Shown: in pieces, positions 1 to 8,988 of the stretch
How positions within the stretch are numbered: the first letter of the stretch is position 1
Layout: each line of letters starts with the position of its first letter
NCBI RefSeq assembly: GCF_030345075.1
Contig: NZ_CP128361.1
Coordinates: 4,092,001-4,156,000, forward strand
Length of the DNA stretch: 64,000 nucleotides
Source: Solwaraspora sp. WMMA2065
GTDB lineage: Bacteria; Actinomycetota; Actinomycetes; Mycobacteriales; Micromonosporaceae
Reading direction: 5' to 3'
Made by a program: the position numbers and the translations under genes
Notes under the pieces: model-generated
Database searches by the model: none
The model's input: the letters and a program-made list of their open reading frames with translations, nothing else
What the model was told of the DNA's origin: nothing

Positions 1-132
1 GACGAGGAACGCGTCGCCCTCGTCGTCCTCGACCAACAGCACCCGCAGCCGCTCCGTCGGTGCGACAGCCACCGGCGGGCCCGGCTCGGACCGAGGATCG
101 GAACGGGGCGGAACGAGTGACGAACCGGTCAT
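1..132 (-). CDS. response regulator, N-terminal fragment (runs off window start)
   Basis: Read on the minus strand, an ATG at 130-132 opens a frame of 44 codons that reaches base 1 without a stop. After a Pro/Ser-rich lead of about 28 residues comes LRVLLVEDDEGDAFLV, the first strand and acidic pocket (E-D-D) of a two-component receiver domain. The phosphorylated Asp and the output domain lie outside the window. In actinomycetes receivers with a VEDDEGDA start often belong to regulators with a PP2C/SpoIIE phosphatase output, but that is family knowledge and cannot be seen here. It is divergent from the peptidase gene at 341. Confidence 0.75.
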   Translation of the reverse strand, partial: MTGSSLVPPRSDPRSEPGPPVAVAPTERLRVLLVEDDEGDAFLV

Positions 133-340
133 GCCGGCCTGCCGCTGGTCCGCCGCCGCGCCAGGTGAGTGTCGATGGTGAGCTCCTTTTCGATGACCCG
201 CTGATCGTCTCCCAGCCGAACAGGGCACACAACAGCAAGCACTTGCACAAAGTAGGCCACCCGGCCGATGCCTGGTTACCCGGCCAGCCCGGATTGGGCA
301 GGATGTAGCCACCCTTACCCACGCAGCGCAGGAGAGCACC

Positions 341-2758
341 ATGGGCGTACCCCTTGTCGCCGCCGCCCACCGGGCGTTCGCCCGGCCCCACCGGCGGCCG
401 GCCGCCGCGCTGGCCGCGCTGGCCGCCCTCGGCCTGGTGGCCGCCGCCGCGCTGGTCGACCTGCGTCCACCCGCGCCGCGCGGCGCCGGCGCGCCGGCCA
501 GCGAGTTCAGCGCCGACCGGGCGCACCGGCACATCGAACGGATCGCGCAGCGGCCGCACCCGACCGGCAGCGCCGCCAACGACGACGTCCGCGACTACCT
601 GGTCGACACGCTGACCGCGCTGGGGCTGGCCCCGCAGACCCAGGACGCGGTCGGCGGCGAGGCCGGTCAGCTCAGCGGCGCGGCCAGCGGCGCCACCCTG
701 GCCCGGGTACGCAACGTGGTCGCCCAGATCCCGGGGACCGACCCGACCGGACGGATCGTGCTGGTCACCCACTACGACTCGGTCCAGGTCAGTCCGGGTG
801 CAAACGACGACGGCGCCGGCGTCGGCACCCTGCTGGAGGTGGCCCGTGCCATCACCGAAGGTGACCGGCCGCGCAACGACGTCGTGCTGCTGTTCACCGA
901 CGCCGAGGAGGCGTGCCTGTGCGGCGCGGCGGCGTTCGTCGCCGCGCACCCGCTGGCCGACGCCGACGACACCGTGGTGCTCAACCTGGAGGCGCGCGGC
1001 AGCAGCGGGCCGGTGGTCACCTTCGAGACGTCCCGCGACAACGCCGCCCTGGTCGACGTGTTCGGCCGCGCCGCCCCGCACCCGATCGGCACGTCGTTCG
1101 CCGTCGAGGTCTACCGGCTGCTGCCCAACGACACCGACTTCACCCCGTTCCTGGACGCCGGTTTCGCCGGGCTCAACTCGGCGTACATCGACGGCTCGGC
1201 CATCTACCACACCCCGCAGGACACCCCCGCGTCGATGGACCGGGCCAGCCTGCAGCACCACGGCGACAACACCCTCGGCCTGGCCCGCGGGTTCGGCGCG
1301 GCGGACATCCCGGCGCTGGCCGCCGACTCCGACGCCACCTACTTTCCCACCCCGCTCGGGCTGGCCCGCTACCCCGGCACACTGACCTGGCCGTTGGCGG
1401 TGCTGGCCGCCGTCGCGGTCGGCGTACTGGCGTGGGCGACCCGGCGACGTGGCCGGGCCGACTGGCCGCGACTCGCCGCTGGGTTCGGGTTGGCGGCGAT
1501 CCCGCTGGTCGCCGCGCCGGCCACCGCGCAGCTGCTGTGGACCGTCGTGGTCCGGCTCCGGCCGGAGTACGCCGACCTGCTCGACCCGTACCGGCCGGTG
1601 CCGTACCGGATGGCGGTGCTGGCGCTGACCACGGCCGTGGTTTTCACCTGGTACGCGTTGCTACGACGGCGGGTCGGCCCGGCGGCGCTGGCCGTCGGCG
1701 GGCTGGCCTGGCTGACGCTGATCGGCCTGCTGCTCGCCGCACTCGCCCCCGGCGGGTCGTACCTGGCGACGCTGCCGGCCCTGGCCGGCACGGCCGGTTG
1801 CCTGGTCGCGCTGTCGCTGCGGACAACCGGTCCGTGGCCGGTGGTGGCGCTGGCCGCCGGGGCGACGGTCGGCGTGCTGTTGCTGGCACCGACGGTGGTA
1901 CTGCTCTTCCCGGCGCTGGGCATGGGTCTGGCCGCAGCCGCCGCGTTCGTCGCGACGCTGCTGGCGTTGGCTGCGCTGCCGGTGCTGGACCTGCTGCTGC
2001 CGCAGGCCGGCGGGCAGCGCGGCGTCGCCGCGGTCCGGGCCCGCCGGGCCGGGCCGGTGCCAGCGGTCGCCGCCGGGCTCGCCGCGCTGATGCTCGCCGT
2101 GGTCGGCTTCGTAGTGGACCGGTTCGACGCCGACCATCCGGTACCCACCCAGCTGATGTACGCGCTGGACACCGACACCGGCGAGGCCCGCTGGTTGAGC
2201 TGGGAGACCCGGCCGCAGCCGTGGACCGCCGGGTACGTCGACCAGGCCGCCTCGGTGGCGGACGAGTTTCCGCTGATCGGCGACCATCCGCTGCGTACCG
2301 GGCCGGCCGAGGCGGCGGACCTGCCGGCGCCGGCGCTGGACCTGCTCGACGACAGCGGGGTGGCCGCCGACGGGCGGCGTACCCTGCGGTTGCGCCTGCT
2401 GCAGCAGCGGCCGGTCCGGCTGGTGGGGCTGCACGTGGCGGCCGGCGGGCCCGAGGTGGTGTCGGCGACGGTCGCCGGCCGGGAGGTGCCGGTCGAGTCG
2501 ACCGGCACCTCGTCCGGTGACGGCTGGAGCTTCGGGACGGTGTTCCACGCCCCGCCGCCGCAAGGGCTGGAGGTCGTGCTGGTGCTGCGGGCCGGCGACG
2601 GCGCGAACGCCGCCACCGGCCCGGTCCGGGTGCGGGTGGCCGACGGCAGCGACGGCCTGGCGGACCTGCCCGGCTTCACCCCCCGGCCGACCGGGGTCGG
2701 GGTGGCCGGTTCACACACCAGCGAACTGGTGACCGTCGCCCGGACCTACACGTTCTGA
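341..2758 (+). CDS. membrane-anchored M28-family zinc metallopeptidase
   Basis: 805 residues. A signal-anchor helix (about 22-42) is followed by an M28 aminopeptidase domain (about 55-330). Zinc-site motifs are visible: THYDS, GANDDGAGV, the Glu pair in TDAEEAC, the NLEARGSSGP loop and the late His in YHTPQDTP. Roughly six to eight hydrophobic helices follow (about 345-590), then a soluble, presumably extracytoplasmic, C-terminal domain. This matches the large actinobacterial M28 proteins with a C-terminal membrane region; the substrate is unknown. The start is ATG with GGAGAG at 331-336. It converges on the GH9 cellulase gene across a strong hairpin. Confidence 0.88.
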   Translation: MGVPLVAAAHRAFARPHRRPAAALAALAALGLVAAAALVDLRPPAPRGAGAPASEFSADRAHRHIERIAQRPHPTGSAANDDVRDYLVDTLTALGLAPQTQDAVGGEAGQLSGAASGATLARVRNVVAQIPGTDPTGRIVLVTHYDSVQVSPGANDDGAGVGTLLEVARAITEGDRPRNDVVLLFTDAEEACLCGAAAFVAAHPLADADDTVVLNLEARGSSGPVVTFETSRDNAALVDVFGRAAPHPIGTSFAVEVYRLLPNDTDFTPFLDAGFAGLNSAYIDGSAIYHTPQDTPASMDRASLQHHGDNTLGLARGFGAADIPALAADSDATYFPTPLGLARYPGTLTWPLAVLAAVAVGVLAWATRRRGRADWPRLAAGFGLAAIPLVAAPATAQLLWTVVVRLRPEYADLLDPYRPVPYRMAVLALTTAVVFTWYALLRRRVGPAALAVGGLAWLTLIGLLLAALAPGGSYLATLPALAGTAGCLVALSLRTTGPWPVVALAAGATVGVLLLAPTVVLLFPALGMGLAAAAAFVATLLALAALPVLDLLLPQAGGQRGVAAVRARRAGPVPAVAAGLAALMLAVVGFVVDRFDADHPVPTQLMYALDTDTGEARWLSWETRPQPWTAGYVDQAASVADEFPLIGDHPLRTGPAEAADLPAPALDLLDDSGVAADGRRTLRLRLLQQRPVRLVGLHVAAGGPEVVSATVAGREVPVESTGTSSGDGWSFGTVFHAPPPQGLEVVLVLRAGDGANAATGPVRVRVADGSDGLADLPGFTPRPTGVGVAGSHTSELVTVARTYTF

Positions 2759-2764
2759 CCGCCA

Positions 2765-2796
2765 CGCCCCTGCGCCGCCCGGGCGGCGCAGGGGCG
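2765..2796. terminator. bidirectional hairpin between convergent genes
   Basis: A perfect 32-bp palindrome with 16-bp GC-only arms meeting at 2780/2781 sits 6 bp after the peptidase stop and 6 bp before the cellulase stop. There is no T-run on either side, as is usual for hairpin terminators in high-GC actinomycetes. Confidence 0.75.
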
Positions 2797-2802
2797 GTGG
2801 AT

Positions 2803-5067
2803 TCAGCCGCGGCCCTGGTCGGCGATGAAGGCCGCGATCCAGGACAGCGGGGCGTTCCAGTTGATGGTCAGCTCGTTAGTGGCCCAGGACTCGATGTCGT
2901 CGACGTAGCAGAACTGCGGCGCGCAGCCGGTCAGCAGCCGCTGCGCCACCGGGTCCTGGATCGACGAGTTCGGACCACCGGCGAGCGTGCCGCGCGGCGG
3001 GTTCGGCAGCTCGGGGTTGAGCTGGCGGGCGTACCAGCGGGAGTGCTGGTTCTGCGACGACACCGTGCCGTAGCCGGTGACGTAGGAGATGTTCAGCGCG
3101 TTGCGGCCGAAGATGTAGTCCATCGTCTGCAGCACCCCGTCGCGGTACTTCTCCTTACCGGTCAGGTCGTACGCGGTGGCGATCACGATCGCGTTGTTGA
3201 CGATGACGCTGTTCGAACCCCAGTCGTAGAGGTTGCCGACCGGGGCGTACGGGATACCGTACGGGTGGGCATCGAGCGTGGCCAGGTAGCGGTCCGCCGC
3301 ATCGATCACCGACGCCCGCACCTGCCACCAGCCCGGCAGGCTGTTCGGCGTCGTGGCCAGCGCCATCCGGCCCAGCGGAGCGGTCCACTGCCAGCCGAAG
3401 GCGCCCTCCTTGAAGATGTCACCGGTGTGGTGCGGCGAGGCGAGCACGAAGTCGCGGAACTCGCGCTCCCCGGTGGTCAGGTACAGCTCGGCCGCCGCCC
3501 AGTAGAACTCGTCGGTGACGTCGGTGTCGTCGTAGGGGCCGCCGCCGATGGCGTCGGCCGGGTCGGCGTACATCTGCGGGTTGGCCTTGGCCGCCGCCCA
3601 CGCGGTGCGGGCCGCGTCCAGGTTGCGGTCGGCGAAGGCCTCGTCGTACGGCTTGAACACCCGCGCCGCCTGGGCGGCGGTGGCCGCCAGGTTGAGCGTG
3701 GCGGCGGTCGACGGCGGGTGCAGCTCGCGCAGCTGGGAGTCGAGGTGCGGCAGCAGCGGTAGGCCGGTCCACGCCGCGTCGTGGATCTTGTGGTGGGCCA
3801 TGCCAGCCAGCGGCTGCCCGGCCGGGACCTGCATCCTGAGCAGGAACTCCTGCTGCCAGCGCACCTCGTCGAGGATGTCCGGCAGCTTGTTGCCGCTCTC
3901 CGGCAGGTCGAGCACGCCGTCACGCTGCAGCCACGGCTTGCCCCGGTGCACCCGCAGGGCCCGCTCGTACTCGTTCATCAGCTGGTAGACGGAGATGCCA
4001 CCGTTGACCACGTACTTGCCGTGGTCGCCGGCGTCGTACCAGCCGCCGGAGACGTCCAGGGTGTAGTCACAGACGCCGGGCTGGCACGGCACCTCCAGGT
4101 CACCCTGGTTGGGCGCGACGCCGACGTGCCCGGCCGGGCGGCCGTAGCCGGGCCGCAGCTCGTCGGAGATCTCGATGCCGCTGCGCTGGGTGTAGTAGAA
4201 CTTCAGCGCATCGGCGCGCAGCTGCGTGTAGAAGCTGGTGCCGATCTCGAACGGGAAGCTGGTTTCGCCATCGGCGACCAGGGTGTAACCGGTGCCGGGT
4301 CGGACAAAGCGGCTGAACGTGATCGAGTGGACATTCTGCCCGGAGGATTCGTCCAGCCCACGCGGCTTGGTCTTGCCGTTGACGACGACCTTGCCGCCTG
4401 AGTCGTACAGTCTCCACGGCAGCGGGTCGGTGGCGTCGGTGACCAGGGTGGCGTTCTTCGGCCCCTTCGGCAGGTAGCCGACCTGGTTGACCCGCACCCG
4501 GGGTCCGGTGTCCGGCACGTACTCCTCCGGTTCGGCGCCGCCGCGCAGCGACACATCGTCGAGGCACAGCCGCCATGGGTCGGCGCTGCCGCCGACCTGG
4601 AAGGCGACCTGGGCGTTGGGCAGGTCGGTCGGGGCGGTGAAGGTGTACGTGTAGTTGTTGCCGGAGACGCTGACCTCGGGGTTGGCCGCCATGAACTGGG
4701 TCCACGGGTCGACCGGCAGTTGGATCAGCGCCCGGATCACCTTGTTGGGGGTGGCGGTGGCGAAGAACTTGTATTCGTACGTCTCACCGGCGACCAGCGG
4801 AACGTCGTCCTGGCCGATGATGACGTCCCACGGGTTGACGGTGCCACCGGGGATGTCGGCGCAGAGCTGCTGGCTGCTGGAGTCGAGGGTGATGTTGGCG
4901 GTGCCCCACCAGGGGGCGTGGCCGTCGTCGAAGGTGCCGTTGACGATCTGTTCGGGTGCCTCGTCCTGCGCGTGCGCAGGAGCAGCGGCGGTGAGTGCGG
5001 TGGCGGTCAGCGCCGCCACCGCGGTGACGGCGAGCGGAACGGTCCGCCGCCGGGAGAATATCGACAC
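2803..5067 (-). CDS. secreted GH9 endoglucanase (cellulase) with N-terminal CBM4/9-type module
   Basis: 754 residues. Signal peptide 1-33 (RRR, hydrophobic core, cleavage after AHA); a CBM4/9-like jelly-roll (about 35-175, INGT-type opening NGTFDDG); the Ig-like cellulase N-terminal domain (about 188-280, RVNQVGYLP); and the GH9 (alpha/alpha)6 barrel (about 285-750). The catalytic-base motif [12 protein letters not shown] is at 341-352 (D345, D348), and the C-terminal signature holds YVDDIESW and NELTINWN with the proton-donor Glu. It should hydrolyse beta-1,4-glucan outside the cell. Start GTG at 5067 with GAAGGA 7 nt upstream. A sigma-70-like promoter and a CebR-type palindrome lie just upstream, so cello-oligosaccharide induction is likely. 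Confidence 0.95.
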   Translation of the reverse strand: MSIFSRRRTVPLAVTAVAALTATALTAAAPAHAQDEAPEQIVNGTFDDGHAPWWGTANITLDSSSQQLCADIPGGTVNPWDVIIGQDDVPLVAGETYEYKFFATATPNKVIRALIQLPVDPWTQFMAANPEVSVSGNNYTYTFTAPTDLPNAQVAFQVGGSADPWRLCLDDVSLRGGAEPEEYVPDTGPRVRVNQVGYLPKGPKNATLVTDATDPLPWRLYDSGGKVVVNGKTKPRGLDESSGQNVHSITFSRFVRPGTGYTLVADGETSFPFEIGTSFYTQLRADALKFYYTQRSGIEISDELRPGYGRPAGHVGVAPNQGDLEVPCQPGVCDYTLDVSGGWYDAGDHGKYVVNGGISVYQLMNEYERALRVHRGKPWLQRDGVLDLPESGNKLPDILDEVRWQQEFLLRMQVPAGQPLAGMAHHKIHDAAWTGLPLLPHLDSQLRELHPPSTAATLNLAATAAQAARVFKPYDEAFADRNLDAARTAWAAAKANPQMYADPADAIGGGPYDDTDVTDEFYWAAAELYLTTGEREFRDFVLASPHHTGDIFKEGAFGWQWTAPLGRMALATTPNSLPGWWQVRASVIDAADRYLATLDAHPYGIPYAPVGNLYDWGSNSVIVNNAIVIATAYDLTGKEKYRDGVLQTMDYIFGRNALNISYVTGYGTVSSQNQHSRWYARQLNPELPNPPRGTLAGGPNSSIQDPVAQRLLTGCAPQFCYVDDIESWATNELTINWNAPLSWIAAFIADQGRG

Positions 5068-5151
5068 GCCGGGTCCTTCCGATGGTCGTGCGGCGCGGGC
5101 GAGGCTCTGCCCGGCGCGCCGTGTCAGCGGTCATGCATCGAAAGCAGCGGA

Positions 5152-5165
5152 TGGGAGCGCTCCCA
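5152..5165. promoter_or_regulatory. CebR-type operator of the GH9 cellulase gene
   Basis: TGGGAGCGCTCCCA, a perfect 14-bp palindrome identical to the consensus bound by the LacI-family cellulose-utilisation repressor CebR in Streptomyces and relatives (established knowledge). It lies 85 bp before the GTG start and just downstream of the predicted transcription start, so a bound repressor would block elongation. No cebR gene is in this window. Confidence 0.88.
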
Positions 5166-5179
5166 CCCGCAGTACTCGA

Positions 5180-5208
5180 ATATTCTCAGCGTGTTTCGAG
5201 CATGTCAA
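5180..5208 (-). promoter_or_regulatory. predicted promoter of the GH9 cellulase gene
   Basis: On the minus strand TTGACA (5208-5203), a 17-bp spacer and GAATAT (5185-5180) form a good vegetative promoter in an AT-rich patch. Transcription would start near 5173, about 8 bp before the CebR-type operator. Confidence 0.6.
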
Positions 5209-5228
5209 TAGATCTATGCAGGCGGCCT

Positions 5229-6206
5229 TCAGCGCGGGCGCAGCGCCGACACCCGGTCGTAGACCTCGTTGCGGGCCAGCCCGGTCAACTGGCCGGCCAA
5301 CGACCGTACCGTCCGGGTGTCCAGCCCGGCACCGAGCAACAACTCGATCACCCGGTCCGGGTCGAGGCTGCCGGCCCCGACCCCGCCGCCGTTGGTCGAC
5401 TCACGCCGCCGTATGCCCTCCACCACCACGGTGATCTCGCCCCTGACCTCGTCGCGGGCGGCCAGGTCGGCGTGCACCTGGGACAGCGGGCCGCGCAGCC
5501 ACTCCTCGTGCGACTTGGTCAGGTTGCGCACCAGCGCCGCCGCCCGGTCACCGAGCACCTCGCGTACGTCGGCGAGCATCTCCACCACCCGGTGCGGCGC
5601 CTCGAAGAAGATCAACGTGGCGGACAACGGGGCGAGCTCGGTCAACGCGGTACGTCGCGCCGCCGACTTGCGGGGCAGGAAACCGACGTACAGGAAACGG
5701 TTTGCCGGCAGCCCGGAGCCGACCAGCGCGCTCAGCGCGGCGCTCGCCCCGGGCAGCGGGTCGACCCGCAGCCCGTCGGCCAGCGCCGCCCCGACCACCA
5801 GGTAGCCGGGGTCGTTGACCAGCGGCGTACCGGCGTCGGAGATCAACGCGACGTCGGTGCCGGCGTTCAGCACGGAGATCAACTCGGCGGTACGGGCCTG
5901 CTCGTTGTGGTCGTAGCAGCTGACCACCCGGACGTCGATGTCGTGCGCGTCGAGCAGCCGCCTGGCCCGCCGGGTGTCCTCGGCGGCGACCAACCCGGCG
6001 GTACGCAGCACGTCCAGCGCCCGCAGGGTGATGTCGCGCGGGTTGCCGATCGGCGTCGGCACCACCGACAGCGTGCCGCGCCGCTCGTCACCCCGGCCGC
6101 TCGGGTCGACCTGCTCACCCGCATCGCCCTGGTCGCCCCTGCTGCCGCCGGCTGCCTCGTTCACCCGGCGATGGTAGCCACCCGGCCGACAGCTCTGCCG
6201 CCTCAC
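5229..6206 (-). CDS. rsmI: 16S rRNA (cytidine(1402)-2'-O)-methyltransferase
   Basis: Tetrapyrrole-methylase-fold SAM enzyme that 2'-O-methylates C1402 in the ribosomal P site. Family signatures are clear: VVPTPIGNPRDITLRAL, AAEDTRR, SCYDHNEQ, ALISDAGTPLVNDPGY and PLPGASAALSAL. The longest frame (325 aa, GTG at 6206) has a charged stretch of about 45 residues before the conserved core, longer than the usual RsmI of about 285 residues. A start at GTG 6164 or further inside is plausible; no Shine-Dalgarno decides between them. It lies 12 bp downstream of the CDF transporter gene on the same strand. Confidence 0.93.
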   Translation of the reverse strand: MRRQSCRPGGYHRRVNEAAGGSRGDQGDAGEQVDPSGRGDERRGTLSVVPTPIGNPRDITLRALDVLRTAGLVAAEDTRRARRLLDAHDIDVRVVSCYDHNEQARTAELISVLNAGTDVALISDAGTPLVNDPGYLVVGAALADGLRVDPLPGASAALSALVGSGLPANRFLYVGFLPRKSAARRTALTELAPLSATLIFFEAPHRVVEMLADVREVLGDRAAALVRNLTKSHEEWLRGPLSQVHADLAARDEVRGEITVVVEGIRRRESTNGGGVGAGSLDPDRVIELLLGAGLDTRTVRSLAGQLTGLARNEVYDRVSALRPR

Positions 6207-6218
6207 CTCGATCAGGTT

Positions 6219-6917
6219 TCAGGCACAGCAGGTGTCGCCGCGCCAGGCCTCCCGGCCTTCCCTGACGGCGACGGCGGCGATGACCAGAGCGGCGGCGGGG
6301 TCGGCCCACCACCAGCCGAACAGCGAGTTGACCGCCAGCCCGACTAGCAGGACAGCGGACAGGTAGGTGCAGAGCAAAGTCTGTTTGGAGTCGGCGACGG
6401 CCGACGCCGAGCCGAGCTCCCGCCCGGCGCGGCGCTGCGCGGTCGAGAGCACCGGCATGACCGCCAGGGAGAGCGCGGCGAGGATCAGCCCGACCGTGGA
6501 GTGGTCCGGGCGGTGCGCGCTCAGCAGCGCCCGTACCGATTCGAATCCGACGTAGCCGGCGAGGGCGAAGAACGACACGGCGATGACCCGTAGCGCGGCG
6601 CGTTCGCGGCTTTCGCGGCGCTCGTGGTCGGCGCCGGTGAACTGCCAGGCGACTGCGGCGGCGGAGGCCACCTCGACCACCGAGTCGAGGCCGAACCCGA
6701 TGAGCGCGGTGGAGGAGGCGACGGTGCCGGCGCTGATCGCGACGATCGCCTCGATCACGTTGTAGGCGATGGTGGCGGCGACGAACCATCGGATCTGCCG
6801 GGCGAGCGTCGCCTGCCGGGCAGCGGACAGGTGGGCGGCCGACGGCTTGACGGCGGACGGCTTGACGGCGGACGGCCGGGTCGGGCCGATCGGGATGAGC
6901 GGCAGCTGGGCGGACAT
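6219..6917 (-). CDS. cation diffusion facilitator-type metal transporter
   Basis: 232 residues with about five to six hydrophobic segments starting near residue 45. The second contains GFGLDSVVEVASA and the fifth ADSKQTLLCTYLSA, matching the paired Asp metal-site helices of CDF transporters. The last residues are Cys-Cys. It lacks the long cytosolic C-terminal domain of larger CDF proteins. The N-terminus carries a Pro-Ser-Ala-Val-Lys repeat from a 15-bp tandem duplication (6844-6873). Its ATG overlaps the stop of the upstream CmtR-like gene (TGATG at 6919-6915), so it is translationally coupled to a metal sensor and probably exports the sensed metal. Confidence 0.82.
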   Translation of the reverse strand: MSAQLPLIPIGPTRPSAVKPSAVKPSAAHLSAARQATLARQIRWFVAATIAYNVIEAIVAISAGTVASSTALIGFGLDSVVEVASAAAVAWQFTGADHERRESRERAALRVIAVSFFALAGYVGFESVRALLSAHRPDHSTVGLILAALSLAVMPVLSTAQRRAGRELGSASAVADSKQTLLCTYLSAVLLVGLAVNSLFGWWWADPAAALVIAAVAVREGREAWRGDTCCA

Positions 6918-7246
6918 CAGCAGCAGCCGTCGGTGTCAGCCGACGGGCAGGCCGCCGGGTCGACGGCCAGCACCAGGCCGAGCAGGTCACCCAGGGCGTG
7001 GGCGAGCCGGGGGTCGGCCAGCTCGTAGCGGGACCGCCGGCCTTCGGGCACGGCCACGACCAGGCCGCAGCCGCGCAGGCAGGCCAGGTGGTTGGAGAGG
7101 TTCTGCCGGCTGGTGCCGAGCAGGTCGGCCAGCTCGGCGGGATAGCCAGGGCCGTCGCGCAGTGCGAGCAGCAGCCGGGCCCGGACCGGGTCGGACAGGG
7201 CGTGCCCGAAGCGCGCCAGCACCTGCCCGTACGTCAGCGTCTCCAT
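6917..7246 (-). CDS. cmtR: ArsR/SmtB-family metal sensor, CmtR-like
   Basis: 109-residue winged-helix repressor. The recognition region SNHLACLRGCGLVV closely follows mycobacterial CmtR, whose Cd(II)/Pb(II) ligands are Cys57, Cys61 and Cys102. Here Cys56, Cys60 and Cys100 fall at matching places, with an extra Cys108-Cys109 at the end. By family precedent it represses its own operon and releases DNA on binding soft divalent metals. It is the first gene of a two-gene operon with the CDF transporter. The region just upstream (7250-7300) is AT-rich for this genome and is the likely promoter. Confidence 0.85.
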   Translation of the reverse strand: METLTYGQVLARFGHALSDPVRARLLLALRDGPGYPAELADLLGTSRQNLSNHLACLRGCGLVVAVPEGRRSRYELADPRLAHALGDLLGLVLAVDPAACPSADTDGCC

Positions 7247-7379
7247 GGTTCACGACGGTACATCGAACGCTGAATAAAGCAAAGACTGAACCGTTGCTCC
7301 GGTCGCTCTGGCTGACCTGGGACGACCTGGATCGAGCTGGCCGCTCGGGTTGCTCCGGAGCAGGATGTCTCCGCCGGCC

Positions 7380-7417
7380 TGATGCCGCAGGTGCATCTCG
7401 ATGCACCTCTGGCATCA
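7380..7417. repeat. 38-bp inverted repeat (hairpin or operator)
   Basis: Arms of 17 bp around a CTCG centre: TGATGCC-gc-AGGTGCAT and ATGCACCT-ct-GGCATCA, complementary except at two central positions. It lies about 60 bp beyond the stop of the leftward gene at 7478 and about 135 bp upstream of the CmtR-like gene. It may be a terminator for the sigma-factor operon or an operator; no T-run is present. Confidence 0.6.
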
Positions 7418-7477
7418 AGCTGCACCAGCACCTCCGATCTCTGGGGTCACTATGCGTACACACTAGGGGGCATGGCG

Positions 7478-8467
7478 TCAGCGCATCAGGGTCTGCGGCC
7501 AGGTCGAGAGGTCGCCCACGTTGGTTGCCACCTGCACCGAATCAAGGATCAGGTCGGCATCCTGGATGCTGAACCCCTGGTAGTTGCCCTTGCCGATGCG
7601 GGCGCTGAGATTCAGGTTCGGCAGACCGAGCAACTTCATCTCGTCTCGGCCCGGGTACAGGAATGCCTGCCGTTCACCGACCACGTGATTGGCCTGCCGA
7701 GCATTACCCGACCGGACCAGCGCGTACTGAGCTTGCACCTCCATCCGATCGTTCCCTCCCCGTTCCAGCACGACCCCTCCGTCGGCGTACCGGCCGTCGA
7801 TGAAGCCCACCGATGCGCGGACCATCCGGGTGCCGTCCGGCAGGGTGCCGAGTTGGAACGGCAACACGATTCGCTGTGCCCGGTTGAGATCGAGAGCGGC
7901 GATCACCTGCCGAGCGGATGCGTCCTCCGGGGCCTGCACCCGCAACCAGAGACCCTGCACCGGCTGCTCTCGGATGACGACGCCCAGGTCATTCTGGCGC
8001 TCAACACTGTCCAGGACGGCCATGTCGTGTCCGATCGCGGCGTAGACCAGATCCTGCTCGCCTACGCCTACCTCCAATTGCTCGTACCCGTCGCCGCTGG
8101 TCCAGTCGAAGTGACGCGCTGTGGCGATGAGCCCCGGCGCGTCGAAGTGGACCAGATTGGCGTCGGCACCGACGCGGGTCGGGTCGGTCCGCGCACCGGG
8201 TTCACCAGTCGCCTCGGGCAGTGCGCTGATGACTCCGCCTCCGGGTGCGAAGGTGTCGCCGCCGACCGGCCAGCGAGCTATCCCGGCGGATACACCAGCG
8301 ACGACGATCGCCGTGACCGTGGCGAGCCCCGTTCCGACCAGGAAACGGCGCCGACGCCGGTAGGCGCGACCACGCGAGCTGGCCCGCTCCAGCAGAGCCG
8401 CCCCGTCCACCTCGCCAGCGGCGCGGCTACGCAGGCTTTCGGCGAGAAGTTCCTCAACGCCATTCAT
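7478..8467 (-). CDS. single-pass membrane protein, probable partner of the SigE-family sigma factor
   Basis: 329 residues. A short N-terminal segment with LLAESLRSRA and a basic RAYRRRRR stretch precedes one transmembrane helix (about 42-64); the remaining 265 residues would be outside. No enzyme motif is recognised. It starts 17 bp after the sigma-factor stop, the usual place for the membrane partner of SigE-family (TIGR02983-type) sigma factors in Micromonosporaceae. An anti-sigma or sensor role is inferred from position and topology only; there is no zinc-binding HxxxCxxC motif. Confidence 0.6.
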   Translation of the reverse strand: MNGVEELLAESLRSRAAGEVDGAALLERASSRGRAYRRRRRFLVGTGLATVTAIVVAGVSAGIARWPVGGDTFAPGGGVISALPEATGEPGARTDPTRVGADANLVHFDAPGLIATARHFDWTSGDGYEQLEVGVGEQDLVYAAIGHDMAVLDSVERQNDLGVVIREQPVQGLWLRVQAPEDASARQVIAALDLNRAQRIVLPFQLGTLPDGTRMVRASVGFIDGRYADGGVVLERGGNDRMEVQAQYALVRSGNARQANHVVGERQAFLYPGRDEMKLLGLPNLNLSARIGKGNYQGFSIQDADLILDSVQVATNVGDLSTWPQTLMR

Positions 8468-8484
8468 AGCTTCGACCTTCCTCG

Positions 8485-8988
8485 TCAGCTGTTGACCGGA
8501 TGCTGCGTGCGCAGCGCCGCCAACGCCCGCATCGTGTGGGTCCGGACCGTGGTCTTAGTACAGTCGAGGATCTCGGCGATTGTGCCGTCGTCCAGATCCT
8601 CGTAGTAGCGGAGCACCAGGACAGCCCGTTGTCGTGGCGGCAGGGCCGTGACAAGCCGCCACATCGCGTCGCGTTCCGCGGCAGCGGTGCCCATGTCGCC
8701 GCTTACCCGGCACGCAGCCGAGTGGTCGAGCGCGGCGGTCATCAGCTCCGACGTCACCGGTGTTTCGTGACTGGACCGGCGTCGCCACCAGGACGAGTTC
8801 ACGTTCAGCAGGATGCGCCGTACATAGATGTCCGGCCGGTCCATCCGGCTGATCGACCACCAACGAGCGTACGCTCGACCGAGGGCTTCCTGTACCAGGT
8901 CCTCTGCGCGATGGGAGTCACCGGTGAGCAGCCGCGCCAGGCGAACCAGCGCTGGACCACGCGCCACCACATAATCCTCGAACGTCAT
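8485..8988 (-). CDS. SigE-family ECF RNA polymerase sigma factor
   Basis: 167 residues from ATG 8988, preceded by GGAGGG about 11 nt upstream; a longer frame upstream lacks sigma homology. Region 2 is seen in LARLLTGDSHRAEDLVQEAL, with RWWSISRMDRPDIYVRRILLN following. Region 4 is seen in LPPRQRAVLVLRYYEDLDDGTIAEIL and the helix-turn-helix CTKTTVRTHTMRALAAL. This is the compact SigE-family architecture common in Streptomyces and Micromonosporaceae. It is the first gene of an operon with the membrane protein at 7478-8467. Confidence 0.9.
   Translation of the reverse strand: MTFEDYVVARGPALVRLARLLTGDSHRAEDLVQEALGRAYARWWSISRMDRPDIYVRRILLNVNSSWWRRRSSHETPVTSELMTAALDHSAACRVSGDMGTAAAERDAMWRLVTALPPRQRAVLVLRYYEDLDDGTIAEILDCTKTTVRTHTMRALAALRTQHPVNS

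Noticed and set aside
235-246. GCAAG-CA-CTTGC repeat upstream of the M28 gene, considered as a MalR-type site
   Set aside because: A single 5-bp inverted repeat with no tandem copies; expected by chance, and the gene is not sugar-related.
1369-2718. 449-codon minus-strand open frame
   Set aside because: Shadow of the M28 peptidase gene: Ser/Thr/Ala/Arg-rich with no family motif, while the plus-strand frame has zinc-site and membrane features.
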